Shown here piece after piece: positions 34,082 to 43,557 of a stretch of 64,000 nucleotides of DNA. A model generated the notes under the pieces. The model saw only the letters and a program-made list of their open reading frames with translations, was not told the DNA's origin and searched no databases. The stretch's first letter is position 1; each line of letters opens with the position of its first letter. The translations under genes and the position numbers were made by a program. Source of the DNA: CAMFLJ01 sp963702555 (GTDB taxonomy: Bacteria; Actinomycetota; Acidimicrobiia; Acidimicrobiales; Acidimicrobilacustridaceae); the NCBI GenBank assembly GCA_963702555.1, contig CAVPCW010000010.1:186001-250000 (forward strand). The letters are read 5' to 3'.

Positions 34082-35560
34082 GTGACCGCCCGGACCTACG
34101 CCATCCGCACCTACGGGTGCCAGATGAACGAGCACGACTCCGAGCGCCTCGCCGGGCTGCTCGAGGCCGACGGCCTGGTGCCGGCCGCCTCGGAGGACGT
34201 CGCCGACGTCGTCGTGCTCAACACGTGCTGCATCCGGGAGAACGCCGACAACAAGCTCTACGGCAAGCTCGGCCACCTGAAGTCCAAGAAGGACGCCCGC
34301 CCCGGTCTCGAGATCATCGTGAGCGGATGCCTGGCCCAGAAGGACCGCGACCTCATCGAGCAGCGGGCCGGCCACGTCGACGTGGTGGTGGGCACCCACA
34401 ACGTGCACCGCGCCGTCGAGCTGCTGCACGCCTCGCGCGAGCGCGGTGGCACGGTCGTGGAGATCTGGGACGAGGCGATGGACGACGCCGAGTCGTTCCC
34501 GTCGGCGCTCGCCGTGAAGCGCGAGGTCGACTACTCGGCCTGGCTCACCATCCAGGTGGGCTGCGACAACACCTGCGCCTACTGCATCGTGCCGTCCGTG
34601 CGGGGCAAGGAGATCAGCCGCCCCTTCGGCGAGCTGGTGGCCGAGGTCGAACGCCTGGCGGCCGATGGCGTCATCGAGGTCACCCTGCTCGGGCAGAACG
34701 TGAACTCCTACGGCCGCGACCTCACCACCGCCCGCCGCAACGGCGAGGTGGCCGCCGACGACGCCTTCGTGGTCGGGCCCCAGTGGGCGGCTGACGAGGC
34801 CCGTCGGGCCCGGGCGCTGTTCCCCGACCTGCTCGGCGCGGTGGCCTCGGTCGAGGGCATCCACCGGGTGCGCTACACCAGCCCCCACCCGAAGGACCTG
34901 CGGGCCGAGACCATCGCCGCCATGGCCGACCACCCGGCGGTGTGCAACCACCTGCACCTGCCCCTGCAGTCGGGCTCGGACGCCACCCTGGCCGCCATGC
35001 ACCGCGGCTACACCGCTGAGCGCTACCTCGAGAAGCTCGTGGCCGCCCGGGCCGGCATCCCCGACCTGGCCGTCAGCACCGACCTCATCGTGGGCTTCCC
35101 CGGCGAGACCGACGCCGACTTCGAGCAGACCCTCGAGGTCGTGGCCGCCGCCGAGTACGACTCGGCCTACACCTTCATCTTCTCGCCCCGTGAGGGCACC
35201 GAAGCCGCCGCCCTGCTGGCCGAGCACCCCGGCGCCGCCGTCGACCCGGTGGTGGTGGGCGAGCGCTTCGAGCGCCTGCGGGTCGTGGTCGAGCGCTCGG
35301 CGCTGGCCAAGCACCTCGCTCGAGTCGGGCGCGTCGAGGAGGTCGTCGTCGAAGGCCCGTCGAAGCGCGACCCGTCGGTGCTCACCGGCCGCACCACCCA
35401 GAACAAGCTCGTGCACTTCGCCTCCGACCGGCCGCTGCGGCCCGGCACCCTGGCCACCACCGAGGTCACCAGCGCCGGCCCCCACTTCCTGCGGGGCGAG
35501 CTGCTCGAGGTGCTGGCCACCCCCCGCCACCGCACCCGCATCCCCGTCACGGCCGGGTGA
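34082..35560 (+). CDS. miaB: tRNA-2-methylthio-N6-dimethylallyladenosine synthase
   Basis: 492 aa radical-SAM methylthiotransferase acting on i6A37 of tRNA. MTTase block YAIRTYGCQMNEHDSERLAG, VVLNTCCIRENAD, SGCLAQKD; radical-SAM cysteines in CDNTCAYC (about 161, 165, 168), then SVRGKEISRP; TRAM-like domain at the end. Between YGRDL and ALFPDLL there is an insertion of about 30 residues not present in E. coli MiaB. Its stop overlaps the miaA start (GTGA), matching the shared pathway: MiaA makes the substrate that MiaB modifies. Confidence 0.96.
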   Translation: MTARTYAIRTYGCQMNEHDSERLAGLLEADGLVPAASEDVADVVVLNTCCIRENADNKLYGKLGHLKSKKDARPGLEIIVSGCLAQKDRDLIEQRAGHVDVVVGTHNVHRAVELLHASRERGGTVVEIWDEAMDDAESFPSALAVKREVDYSAWLTIQVGCDNTCAYCIVPSVRGKEISRPFGELVAEVERLAADGVIEVTLLGQNVNSYGRDLTTARRNGEVAADDAFVVGPQWAADEARRARALFPDLLGAVASVEGIHRVRYTSPHPKDLRAETIAAMADHPAVCNHLHLPLQSGSDATLAAMHRGYTAERYLEKLVAARAGIPDLAVSTDLIVGFPGETDADFEQTLEVVAAAEYDSAYTFIFSPREGTEAAALLAEHPGAAVDPVVVGERFERLRVVVERSALAKHLARVGRVEEVVVEGPSKRDPSVLTGRTTQNKLVHFASDRPLRPGTLATTEVTSAGPHFLRGELLEVLATPRHRTRIPVTAG

Positions 35561-36477
35561 GCACCGACCGGCCGCGGCCGTCCGACCGGCACCTCGCCGT
35601 CGTCGGTCCGACCGCGTCGGGGAAGTCGGCGCTGGCCCTGGAGCTGGCCCGCCGTCGGGGTGACTGCGAGATCGTCACCGTCGACTCCATGCAGGTGTAC
35701 CGGGGCATGGACATCGGCACGGCCAAGCCCACGCCGGCCGAGCAGGCCGAGGTGCCCCACCACCTGCTCGACATCGTCGACCCCGACGACGACTACACCG
35801 TCTCCCGGTTCCAGGCCGACTGCTTCGCTGCGCTGGCCGACATCGAGGCGCGCGGCAAGCGGGCGCTCCTCGTCGGCGGCACCGGCCTCTACCTCCAGGC
35901 GGTGGTCGACGACCTCGAGATCCCCGGCCAGTTCCCCGAGGTGCGGGCCGAGCTCGACGCCGAGCCCGACACCGAGGCGCTGTTCGCCCGCCTGGCCGGC
36001 CTCGACCCCGCCGCCGCCGCCCGGATGGAGCCTTCCAACCGACGTCGGGTCGTGCGCGCCCTCGAGGTCACCCTCGGCAGTGGTCGGCCGTTCTCCTCCT
36101 ACGGCCCCGGGCTCGACACCTACCCGCCCTCGCCGTTCCCGGTCGTGGGGCTCGACATCGAACGGCCGCTGCTCGACCAGCGCATCGAGCAGCGCTACGC
36201 AGCGCAGCTCGCCGCCGGGTTCGTGGCGGAGGTCGAGGCCCTGCTGGCCCGCCCGGCCGGGCTCTCCCGCACCGCCCGCCAGGCGCTCGGCTACGCCGAG
36301 CTCCTCGACCACCTCGAGCACGGCACCCCGCTCGACGAGGCGGTCGAGCACGCGGTGCGCCGCACCCGCCGCTTCGCCCGCCGCCAGCAGCGCTGGTTCG
36401 GCCGCGACCCCCGCATCACCTGGCTCCCGGTCGACGGCGACCTCGTCGAGCGGGCCGCCGGGGCCCTCGGCGACTGA
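35557..36477 (+). CDS. miaA: tRNA dimethylallyltransferase
   Basis: 306 aa. Transfers the dimethylallyl group to A37 of tRNAs reading UNN codons. The P-loop VVGPTASGKSAL is at residues about 15-26; DSMQVYRGMDIGTAKP, VPHHLLDIVDPDDDYTVSRF and VGGTGLYLQAVV are classical MiaA motifs, and the C-terminal RRFARRQQRWFGRD is intact. GTG start in the miaB stop. Confidence 0.96.
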   Translation: MSTDRPRPSDRHLAVVGPTASGKSALALELARRRGDCEIVTVDSMQVYRGMDIGTAKPTPAEQAEVPHHLLDIVDPDDDYTVSRFQADCFAALADIEARGKRALLVGGTGLYLQAVVDDLEIPGQFPEVRAELDAEPDTEALFARLAGLDPAAAARMEPSNRRRVVRALEVTLGSGRPFSSYGPGLDTYPPSPFPVVGLDIERPLLDQRIEQRYAAQLAAGFVAEVEALLARPAGLSRTARQALGYAELLDHLEHGTPLDEAVEHAVRRTRRFARRQQRWFGRDPRITWLPVDGDLVERAAGALGD

Positions 36478-36481
36478 GTCG

Positions 36482-38206
36482 TCAGCGACGGCTCCTGCCG
36501 CTGACCGGCGTGATCGAGCCGTCCTCGGCCCGCAGCACCAGGTCGACGTCGGGGATCAGATCGGCGTCGTGGGTGATCACGATGGTGGTGAGGCCGGCCC
36601 GGCGCTCGAACACCCGCTCCAGGACGGTGCGGGCGGTCGGCCCGTCGAGGTGGGCGGTCGCCTCGTCGAGCACCAGGATCGGGGCGTCGGTCAGCAGGGC
36701 CCGGGCGATCATCACCCGCTGACGCTCGCCGCCGCTCAGGTGGCTGCCGTCCTCGCCGACCCGCTCGGACAGGCCATCGGGGCGGGCCCGGATGGCCTCG
36801 GCGACGTCGGCGTCGGCGCACGCCTCCCAGATCCTGTCGTCGTCGGCGTCCTGGTCGCCGAGGGACAGGTTGTCGCGCAGGGTCGTGTCGAAGAGGTGGT
36901 CGTGCTGGGCCACGACCGTGACGAGCCGACGTGCGTCGTCGGCGGTCATGTCCCGGAGTGACGTGCCGCCGAGGCGGACGCGCCCATCGGTCGGCTCCCA
37001 GAACCGGAGCAGGAGGCTGCCGAGGGTCGACTTCCCGGCGCCGCTCGGCCCCACGACAGCGACCCGGGAGCCGGCGGGCACGTGGAACGACACGTCCCGC
37101 AGCACCGGTCGGCCCGGTTCGTAGGCGAAGCCCAGGCGCTCCACGTCGAGGTCGACGGGGGAGCGGGGGTCGACGGCGACCCGGCGATCCTCCGGCGGGT
37201 CGGACACGAGGGGAGGGGCGTCGACGAACGACACCAGTCGGGCCGACGCGGCCCGGCAGCGGTCGAGGTGCTCGTAGGCCGCAGTGATCGGCCCGACCGC
37301 CTCGAAGGTGGCGATGGCGACGAGCGGCAGCACCGCCAGCATCACCGGGTCGAGCGAGCCGTCGCCGACGAGGGCGATCCCGACGATGAGCACGCTGAGC
37401 GCCGACAGGCCGAGCAGCAGGACGGTCAGCGAGGCGGCCAGGCCCCGGGCCACGGCGAGCTCCCGGCGGAGGGCGGCCTGGCGGGCGGTGAGGCCGTCGA
37501 GGCGGTCGACGAACAGGTCGGTGCGCCCGTAGGCCACCAGCTCGCCGATCCCGGTCAGGCCCTCGACGATCGCGCCGCCCATCTCGCCCTGGGTGTCGAC
37601 GAGCGCTCCGGCCGGGCGGCGGCCGAGCCGACGGGTCGCCAACGGCAGGGCGACCCCGGCCACCGACAGGTACGCGAGCAGGACCAGGCCCAGGAGGGGG
37701 TCGAATCGGCCGAGCACCACGCACCCGAGGCCGATGGCCATGGCCCCGGCGATCGGCGGCACCAGCACTCGCAGGTACAGGTCCTGGAGGGTGTCGACGT
37801 CCGCGACCACGCTCGACAGCACGTCGCCGCTGCGGCGGTCGATCATCGAGGCCGGCGCACCCGGAAGGATGCCGCGGAAGAACCACACCCGCAGCCGGGT
37901 GAGGATCCGGAACGTGCCCAGGTGGCCGATGTAGCGCTCGGCGTACCGGGCCACCACCCGCAGCACGGCGAAGGCGCGCACCCCGAGGATGGCGAGGGCG
38001 AGGGTCTCGGTCGAGTCGACCAGGGCCGAGCGCGAGATCAGGTAGGCCGACATGGCGACGAGCCCGATGCCGGCCCCGAGCGACGCGAACGACAGCAGGG
38101 CGGCGGCCACCACCCAGGCCCGGTAGCGGCCGGCGCCCCGGAGGACCCTCCGGATCGGGCCCGTGCCGTCGACGACCCTCGGTGCGGCGATCGTCGATGC
38201 GGTCAT
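36482..38206 (-). CDS. cydC: Cytochrome bd assembly ABC transporter, CydC subunit
   Basis: 574 aa half-transporter with an N-terminal six-helix exporter domain and a C-terminal ATPase: Walker A GPSGAGKST near residue 375, signature LSGGERQRVMIARAL, Walker B ILVLDEATAHLD, switch VITHD. CydDC exports thiols and loads heme for cytochrome bd maturation. Its start overlaps the cydD stop by four bases. It is convergent with miaA, with four bases between the two stops. Confidence 0.9.
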   Translation of the reverse strand: MTASTIAAPRVVDGTGPIRRVLRGAGRYRAWVVAAALLSFASLGAGIGLVAMSAYLISRSALVDSTETLALAILGVRAFAVLRVVARYAERYIGHLGTFRILTRLRVWFFRGILPGAPASMIDRRSGDVLSSVVADVDTLQDLYLRVLVPPIAGAMAIGLGCVVLGRFDPLLGLVLLAYLSVAGVALPLATRRLGRRPAGALVDTQGEMGGAIVEGLTGIGELVAYGRTDLFVDRLDGLTARQAALRRELAVARGLAASLTVLLLGLSALSVLIVGIALVGDGSLDPVMLAVLPLVAIATFEAVGPITAAYEHLDRCRAASARLVSFVDAPPLVSDPPEDRRVAVDPRSPVDLDVERLGFAYEPGRPVLRDVSFHVPAGSRVAVVGPSGAGKSTLGSLLLRFWEPTDGRVRLGGTSLRDMTADDARRLVTVVAQHDHLFDTTLRDNLSLGDQDADDDRIWEACADADVAEAIRARPDGLSERVGEDGSHLSGGERQRVMIARALLTDAPILVLDEATAHLDGPTARTVLERVFERRAGLTTIVITHDADLIPDVDLVLRAEDGSITPVSGRSRR

Positions 38207-39858
38207 CGCGGCACCTCGACGACGCGACCGTCCTCGATCCGGACCACGCGGTCGGCGGTCGCGATCGTGGCCGGCCGGTGGGCGACCATCACGGCGGTGC
38301 GCCCCACCAGCAGGGCCCGCACCGCGGTCAGCACCTCCGCCTCGGTGTCGCGGTCGAGGTTGGCCGTGAACTCGTCGAGCAGCACGAGCGGCCGGTCGAC
38401 GAGGGCCGCCCGGGCGATGGCGATGCGCTGGCGTTGGCCACCGCTCAGGCGCAGGCCCTGCTCACCCAGCGGGGTGGCGAAGCCCTGGGGCAGGGCGTCG
38501 AGGAACTCTTCAGCGCCGGCGACGCGGGCGGCGGCGCGGATGTCGGCCTCCGACGCATCGGGGCGGCCGAGGGCGATGTTCTCGGCGGCCGTGCCGGCGA
38601 AGATCGTCGGCCGCTGGGGCACCCAGGCCACCTGGCGTCGCCACCCGTCGGGGTCGAGGTCGTCGAGCGCCACCCCGTCGACCTCGATGACACCCGAGCT
38701 CGGGGCCGAGAACGCCATCAGCAGGTTCAGCAGGGTCGTCTTGCCGGCGCCGCTCGGCCCGACGACGGCGAGCACCTCGCCGGCACGGACCTCGAGGTCG
38801 ACCCCGTCGAGCGCGGGCTCGTCGGTGTCGGGGTAGCGGTAGGTCACCTCGCGCAGGACGACCGTGGTGGGCCGCGGTGCCTCCTGTCCGGAGCCCGTGC
38901 GCTGGTGCACCGGCAGCGCGGCGAGCCGGTCGAGTCGATCCAGCGCCACCCGGCCCGACGCGCCGGCGTGGTACTCGACGGCCAGCCGCCGCAGCGGCAC
39001 GAAGAACTCGGGGGTCAGCAGCAGCACGGCCAGCGCGGTGCCGTAGGAGAGGTCGTCGTGGATGAGGCGGAAGCTGACCTCGACCGCCACGAGGGCGGTC
39101 GCCGCGGTCGCGGCCCACTCGATCACCAGCGACGTCTGGAACGCGGTGCGCAGCACGTCCATCGTCGTGTCGCCGTGGCGGCGGCTCATCTCCCCGACGG
39201 TGTCGGCGCTGTCCTCGGCCCGCCGGAAGGCGATGAGCGTGGGCAGCCCTCGCACCATGTCGAGGTAGAAGGAGCTGAGCCAGCCCATCTCGGTGAGGCG
39301 CCGCTCGGTGAGGGCCCGGGTGCGGCCGCCGATCACGGCCAGCAGCAGGATCAGCATCGGCCCCGCGAAGAACAGCACCAGGGTGGTCAGCGGGTCGAGC
39401 ACCCCGACCGCCACCAGCACCAGCACGGGCACGACGCCCGCCAGGGCCGCCGCCGGAAGGAAGGCCGTCGTGTAGGGGTCGAGGGCGTCGACGCCGTGCC
39501 CGACCGTGACCCCGACGTCGGCCACCCGCTCCTCGTCGAGGCCGGCGGGGCCCACCGCCGCCAGGTGGGCCACCGCCTCGTGGCGGACCTCGGCGCAGAG
39601 GTGCCCGCTCGCCCGTTGGGCACACACCTCGGCGGCGTGCACCGACCCGGCCCGCACGAGCAGCAGCAGCCCCATGGCGATCAGCGCGGGTGCTTCCGCG
39701 GCCAGGTCGCTCCCGGCGAGGAACACCGCGTCGACCACCCGCGCCAGCAGCAGCAGCCAGGCCACGACGGCCAGGGCCCCGACTGCGCCGAGGGCGATCG
39801 ACGCGTACAGCCAGAGCCGGGCCGACCGGTGCAGGGCGAGCAGTCGGCGGGGCCACAT
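38203..39858 (-). CDS. cydD: Cytochrome bd assembly ABC transporter, CydD subunit
   Basis: 551 aa half-transporter. Six-helix domain, then Walker A GPSGAGKTT, LSGGQRQRIAIARAA, VLLDEFTANLD and MVAHRP. FYLDMVRGLPTLIAFRRA in the membrane domain is typical of CydD. In this lineage cydC and cydD are separate genes. ATG 39858 follows a -10 box by six bases. CydD-CydC lies directly downstream of cydAB, which supports the assignment to the bd oxidase. Confidence 0.92.
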   Translation of the reverse strand: MWPRRLLALHRSARLWLYASIALGAVGALAVVAWLLLLARVVDAVFLAGSDLAAEAPALIAMGLLLLVRAGSVHAAEVCAQRASGHLCAEVRHEAVAHLAAVGPAGLDEERVADVGVTVGHGVDALDPYTTAFLPAAALAGVVPVLVLVAVGVLDPLTTLVLFFAGPMLILLLAVIGGRTRALTERRLTEMGWLSSFYLDMVRGLPTLIAFRRAEDSADTVGEMSRRHGDTTMDVLRTAFQTSLVIEWAATAATALVAVEVSFRLIHDDLSYGTALAVLLLTPEFFVPLRRLAVEYHAGASGRVALDRLDRLAALPVHQRTGSGQEAPRPTTVVLREVTYRYPDTDEPALDGVDLEVRAGEVLAVVGPSGAGKTTLLNLLMAFSAPSSGVIEVDGVALDDLDPDGWRRQVAWVPQRPTIFAGTAAENIALGRPDASEADIRAAARVAGAEEFLDALPQGFATPLGEQGLRLSGGQRQRIAIARAALVDRPLVLLDEFTANLDRDTEAEVLTAVRALLVGRTAVMVAHRPATIATADRVVRIEDGRVVEVPR

Positions 39859-39864
39859 GCGGCG

Positions 39865-39870
39865 ACGGTA
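39865..39870 (-). promoter_or_regulatory. -10 box of cydDC (leaderless type)
   Basis: On the minus strand TACCGT ends 6 bases before ATG 39858. cydDC may therefore be transcribed separately from cydAB. Confidence 0.5.
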
Positions 39871-39902
39871 ACCGTGCGACGGCCGGGGGCCGGCCGTCGG
39901 GG

Positions 39903-40922
39903 CTAGTAGCTCTCCTCGTCGAGCACGACCCGGCCCCGGAAGAAGTAGTACACGCCGGCGGTGTAGAGCAGCACGAACGGGATGCCGATCACCGCCATCA
40001 CCAACATCACCGTCAGCGTGTTGTCGGCGGAGGAGGCGTTGGTGATGGTGAGGTCGTAGGCGGGGTCGATCGACGACGGCAGCATCACCGGGTAGAGGCC
40101 GGCGGCCACGGCGCCCATGAGCAGCGCGATGGTCAGCGCCGACGAGATGAAGGCGCTGAGGTAGAAGCCCTTGCGCAGGAAGCGCCACGCCGCGATGACG
40201 GCGACGAAGGCGAGCACCGGGAAGATGCCGATCCAGAGCCGGTCGCGGTAGTTGTCGGTGACCTCGGAGTTGGCGAGCAGCGTCCAGGCGATGAGCGCGG
40301 TCATCAGCACGAAGAACGCCGCCATGAGGCGGGGGATGGCGGCCTTCACCCGGTCGAGCAGGTCACCCTCGACCTTCATCGCCAGGAAGATCGAGCCGTG
40401 CAGGCACAGCATCGCCACCGCCGTGATCCCGACGAACAGCGAGTACGGGTTCAGCAGGTCGACGAGGGAGATGTCCATGTTGCCCTGCTGGTCGAGGGCG
40501 ACCCCCCGGATCACGTTGCCCAGGGCCACGCCGAGCAGCAACGTGATGCCGAGCGACGAGCCGAAGAAGAACCAGTCCCAGGTGGAGCGCCACCGCTGGC
40601 TCTCCCGCTTCGAGCGGAACTCGATGGCGATGGTGCGCAGGATCAGGACCAGCAGCACGAGCATCATCGCCAGGTAGAAGCCGGAGAAGAGCGAGGCGTA
40701 CACCAGCGGGAAGGCGGCGAACAGCGCGCCGCCGCCGAGCACGAGCCAGACCTCGTTGCCGTCCCAGACCGGGCCGATGGCGTTGAGGAAGATCCGCTTC
40801 TCGGTGTCGCCCTTGGCGAGGAACGGCGACAGCATCCCGACGCCGAGGTCGAACCCGTCGAGGATGACGTAGCCGACGATGATCACGACGTAGAGGACGA
40901 ACCAGGTGATGTTGAGCCACAT
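39903..40922 (-). CDS. cydB: Cytochrome bd ubiquinol/menaquinol oxidase subunit II
   Basis: 339 aa, about nine membrane helices. Opening YVVIIVGYVILDGFDLGVGML and the motif NAIGPVWDGNEVWLVLGGGALFAAFP are diagnostic for CydB. With CydA it forms the high-affinity, proton-pump-free terminal oxidase in the membrane. Two bases separate it from cydA, so they are coupled. Confidence 0.95.
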   Translation of the reverse strand: MWLNITWFVLYVVIIVGYVILDGFDLGVGMLSPFLAKGDTEKRIFLNAIGPVWDGNEVWLVLGGGALFAAFPLVYASLFSGFYLAMMLVLLVLILRTIAIEFRSKRESQRWRSTWDWFFFGSSLGITLLLGVALGNVIRGVALDQQGNMDISLVDLLNPYSLFVGITAVAMLCLHGSIFLAMKVEGDLLDRVKAAIPRLMAAFFVLMTALIAWTLLANSEVTDNYRDRLWIGIFPVLAFVAVIAAWRFLRKGFYLSAFISSALTIALLMGAVAAGLYPVMLPSSIDPAYDLTITNASSADNTLTVMLVMAVIGIPFVLLYTAGVYYFFRGRVVLDEESY

Positions 40923-40924
40923 GG

Positions 40925-42334
40925 TCAGTCACCCCCGATCGAGACGCGGGAGCGGCGCCGGAAGACCTCGCCGAACGTGTCCGGCAGCGACTGGGTGGTC
41001 TCCTCGTCGGGGGGCTCGGGTGGGCCGGCCTTGATGATGCGGTTGAGCAGGGAGAGGAACACCCCGAACACCACGGCGTAGAGCACCACGAACATCCCGA
41101 TGCTGAACCAGAGCTGCCCCGCCGAGACGAGCGGTGACTCGGCGCCGTCGGTGCGCAGCACGTTCCAGACGACCCACGGCTGTCGACCGAACTCGGAGGT
41201 CCACCAGCCCGACAGCGTCGCCAGCTGGGTGAGCCCGATCGAGACGACCAGCACCCACAGCAGCCACCGGGCGTTCCAGATCTTGCGCTTCCACCACCAC
41301 ATCAGGCTGGCGACCACGCCGATGAGGATGAACACCATCCCGAGGTTGATCATCAGGTGGTACACCTGGAACACCAGGTTCACGTCGGGCCAGTCCTCAC
41401 GCGGGAACTGCTCGAGCCCCTCGACCTGGGTCGACGTGCTCTTGCCCACGAGCAGGCTGAGCAGGCAGGGCACCTGGAGGCCGCTGGTGGTCTCGGTGTT
41501 GGGGTTCGTCCAGCCGATGATCGTCATCGGGACGCAGTCGCCCGTCGGGTAGACGCCCTCCATGGCGGCGAGCTTCTCGGGCTGCTGGGTGGCCACCGCG
41601 GTCGCCTGGTTGGCGCCGAACACGAACACCTGGAGCAGGGCCAGCACCGTGAAGAGGGGAAGCGCGACCCGGATCATGGTCTTGGCCAGCTCCACGTGGC
41701 GCTTCCGGAGGATGTAGTAGGCGGCCACGCTCAGCACGAGCGACGAGCCCACGATCCACGCCGCCACGATCACGTGGAGGATGTGGGGGATGAACGACGG
41801 CGTGAACACGACGTCCTTGAAGCTGGTCATGAACGCCTGGTCGCCCTGGCCGACGTCCTTGATCTCGTAGCCCGCCGGCGTCTGCATCCACGAGTTGGCC
41901 ATCACGATCCACGTGGCGCTGAACGTGGCCCCGACCACGACCATCGTGGTGGCGAAGAGCCACAGGCGGTTGCCGAGCCGGGCGCCGCCGAAGAGCATCA
42001 GCCCGAGGAAGCCGCCCTCGAGCATGAAGGCGAAGATGCCCTCGGCGGCGAGCAGGCTGCCGAAGATGTTGCCGACGAAGCGGGAGTACACCGACCAGTT
42101 GGTGCCGAACTCGAACTCCTGCACGAGGCCGGTGGCGATGCCGACCGAGAAGATGAGGCCGTAGACCTTCACCCAGAACATGGAGAGCTGACGCCACTTG
42201 GGGTCGTTGGTCCGGACGGACTTCACGCCGAAGATGATCAGGATCAGCCCGAGGCCGAGTGACATCGGCGGGAAGATGAAGTGGAAGCTGGCCGTGAGGG
42301 CGAACTGAAGTCGGTGGAGTTGCTCGACCGTCAT
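40925..42334 (-). CDS. cydA: Cytochrome bd oxidase subunit I
   Basis: 469 aa. The axial His of heme b595 is in ALTASFHFIFPPMSLG near the N-terminus; HILHVIVAAWIVGSS holds the heme b558 His; the GRQPW motif (EFGRQPWVVWNVLRT) lies in the conserved CydA region before the last helices. The Q-loop between helices 6 and 7 is short, as in the CydA(S) type of actinobacteria and firmicutes. ATG 42334 has GGAG just upstream and was preferred over the in-frame extension to 42406. Confidence 0.95.
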   Translation of the reverse strand: MTVEQLHRLQFALTASFHFIFPPMSLGLGLILIIFGVKSVRTNDPKWRQLSMFWVKVYGLIFSVGIATGLVQEFEFGTNWSVYSRFVGNIFGSLLAAEGIFAFMLEGGFLGLMLFGGARLGNRLWLFATTMVVVGATFSATWIVMANSWMQTPAGYEIKDVGQGDQAFMTSFKDVVFTPSFIPHILHVIVAAWIVGSSLVLSVAAYYILRKRHVELAKTMIRVALPLFTVLALLQVFVFGANQATAVATQQPEKLAAMEGVYPTGDCVPMTIIGWTNPNTETTSGLQVPCLLSLLVGKSTSTQVEGLEQFPREDWPDVNLVFQVYHLMINLGMVFILIGVVASLMWWWKRKIWNARWLLWVLVVSIGLTQLATLSGWWTSEFGRQPWVVWNVLRTDGAESPLVSAGQLWFSIGMFVVLYAVVFGVFLSLLNRIIKAGPPEPPDEETTQSLPDTFGEVFRRRSRVSIGGD

Positions 42335-42425
42335 CGTGACTCCGGTTCCGGGGTGGGGGGCGACCGCTCCCCAACGTTGACACGTCCGGGCGCTCCGAAG
42401 CGTCACCCGTGTGGTGCCTGCCCTA

Positions 42426-42450
42426 CCAGGGTCTTCCGTCCGGACCCTGG
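42426..42450. promoter_or_regulatory. Inverted repeat in the cydA/dapF divergent region
   Basis: CCAGGGTC and GACCCTGG form an 8-bp inverted repeat with a 9-bp spacer in the 206-bp gap between divergent cydA and dapF. It lies about 90 bases upstream of cydA and could bind a regulator of the oxidase operon; the protein is unknown. Confidence 0.35.
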
Positions 42451-42540
42451 GGTTCCCGGCGCGGGCAATCCGGTCGACCGGTCGAGGTGGTGCTGGGAAG
42501 ATGGAGGGGACGCGGCCCCGTGCCGCCAGACTGGAACACG

Positions 42541-43383
42541 ATGCAGCTCTCCAAGCACCACGGACTCGGCAACGACTTCCTCGTCGCGCTGGAGGAGGTC
42601 AACGGCCCCCTCCACGGCGACACGACCCTCGCCCGCACCCTCTGCGACCGCCGCCGCGGCCTCGGGGCCGACGGGTTCATCATCGGCGCCCGTCCCGCGC
42701 CGGGGCAGACGGCGCCCGACGGCCGTCCTGTCGACGTCGTGATGCACCTCTGGAACGCCGACGGCAGCCGGGCCGAGATGAGCGGCAACGGCATCCGGTG
42801 CCTCGGCCAGGCCCTCGCCGGCGCCCGCGACGACCACGAGGCCACCTACGTGGTGGCCACCGACGGGGGCATCCGAACCCTCGTGGTGCACGACGACGCC
42901 GACCACCGCCTCGCCCAGGTCCACGTCACCATGGGCCCGGTCGGTGTCGGGCCCGACATCCCGTCGTCGGTGTCCGAGCGCCTGGCCGATGCCCGCCACG
43001 CCACCGCCGACATGGGCAACCCCCACCTCGTGGTGCTCGTCCCCGACCTCCATGGCGTCGACCTGGTGGGCACCGGCAGCTGGCTCGAGGGGCAGTTCGC
43101 CAGCGGGGTGAACGTGGAGTTCATCTGCCCCGGCGCCGACCCGGACACCCTCGACCTGCTGGTGTGGGAGCGCGGCGCGGGCGTCACCGAGGCCTGCGGC
43201 ACCGGCGCCACGGCTGCCGCCCACCTGGCCCACCGCTGGGACCTCGTCGGCCGCGAGGTCAGGGTCGTGATGCCCGGCGGCTCCGCCGAGGTCATCCTCG
43301 CCCCTGACGACAGCCCGGGCGACGAGCCCGTGCTCATCGGCCCGTCGCAGCACGTGGCCACCATCGAGATCCCGGATGCCTGA
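42541..43383 (+). CDS. dapF: Diaminopimelate epimerase
   Basis: 280 aa. Converts LL- to meso-diaminopimelate. KHHGLGNDFLV opens the protein; the two catalytic cysteines are in MSGNGIRCLG (near 87) and EACGTGATAA (near 219). ATG 42541 matches the normal DapF N-terminus. It precedes hflX, a common actinobacterial order, and its stop overlaps a possible upstream start of hflX (ATG 43376). Confidence 0.95.
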   Translation: MQLSKHHGLGNDFLVALEEVNGPLHGDTTLARTLCDRRRGLGADGFIIGARPAPGQTAPDGRPVDVVMHLWNADGSRAEMSGNGIRCLGQALAGARDDHEATYVVATDGGIRTLVVHDDADHRLAQVHVTMGPVGVGPDIPSSVSERLADARHATADMGNPHLVVLVPDLHGVDLVGTGSWLEGQFASGVNVEFICPGADPDTLDLLVWERGAGVTEACGTGATAAAHLAHRWDLVGREVRVVMPGGSAEVILAPDDSPGDEPVLIGPSQHVATIEIPDA

Positions 43384-43557
43384 GCGCCCCGACGACGACG
43401 GCGTCGACTTCCGTCGACGCCGCCGACCTCGCAGGGGCGCCCGGCTTCCAGGACGGCTACGACGAGTACGTCTTCGAGCCCGACGACGACCTCGACGACC
43501 TCGACGAGCGGGACGCCCCGCCGGTCGAGAGCCACCGCGGCGCCTTCGGCGACTTCG

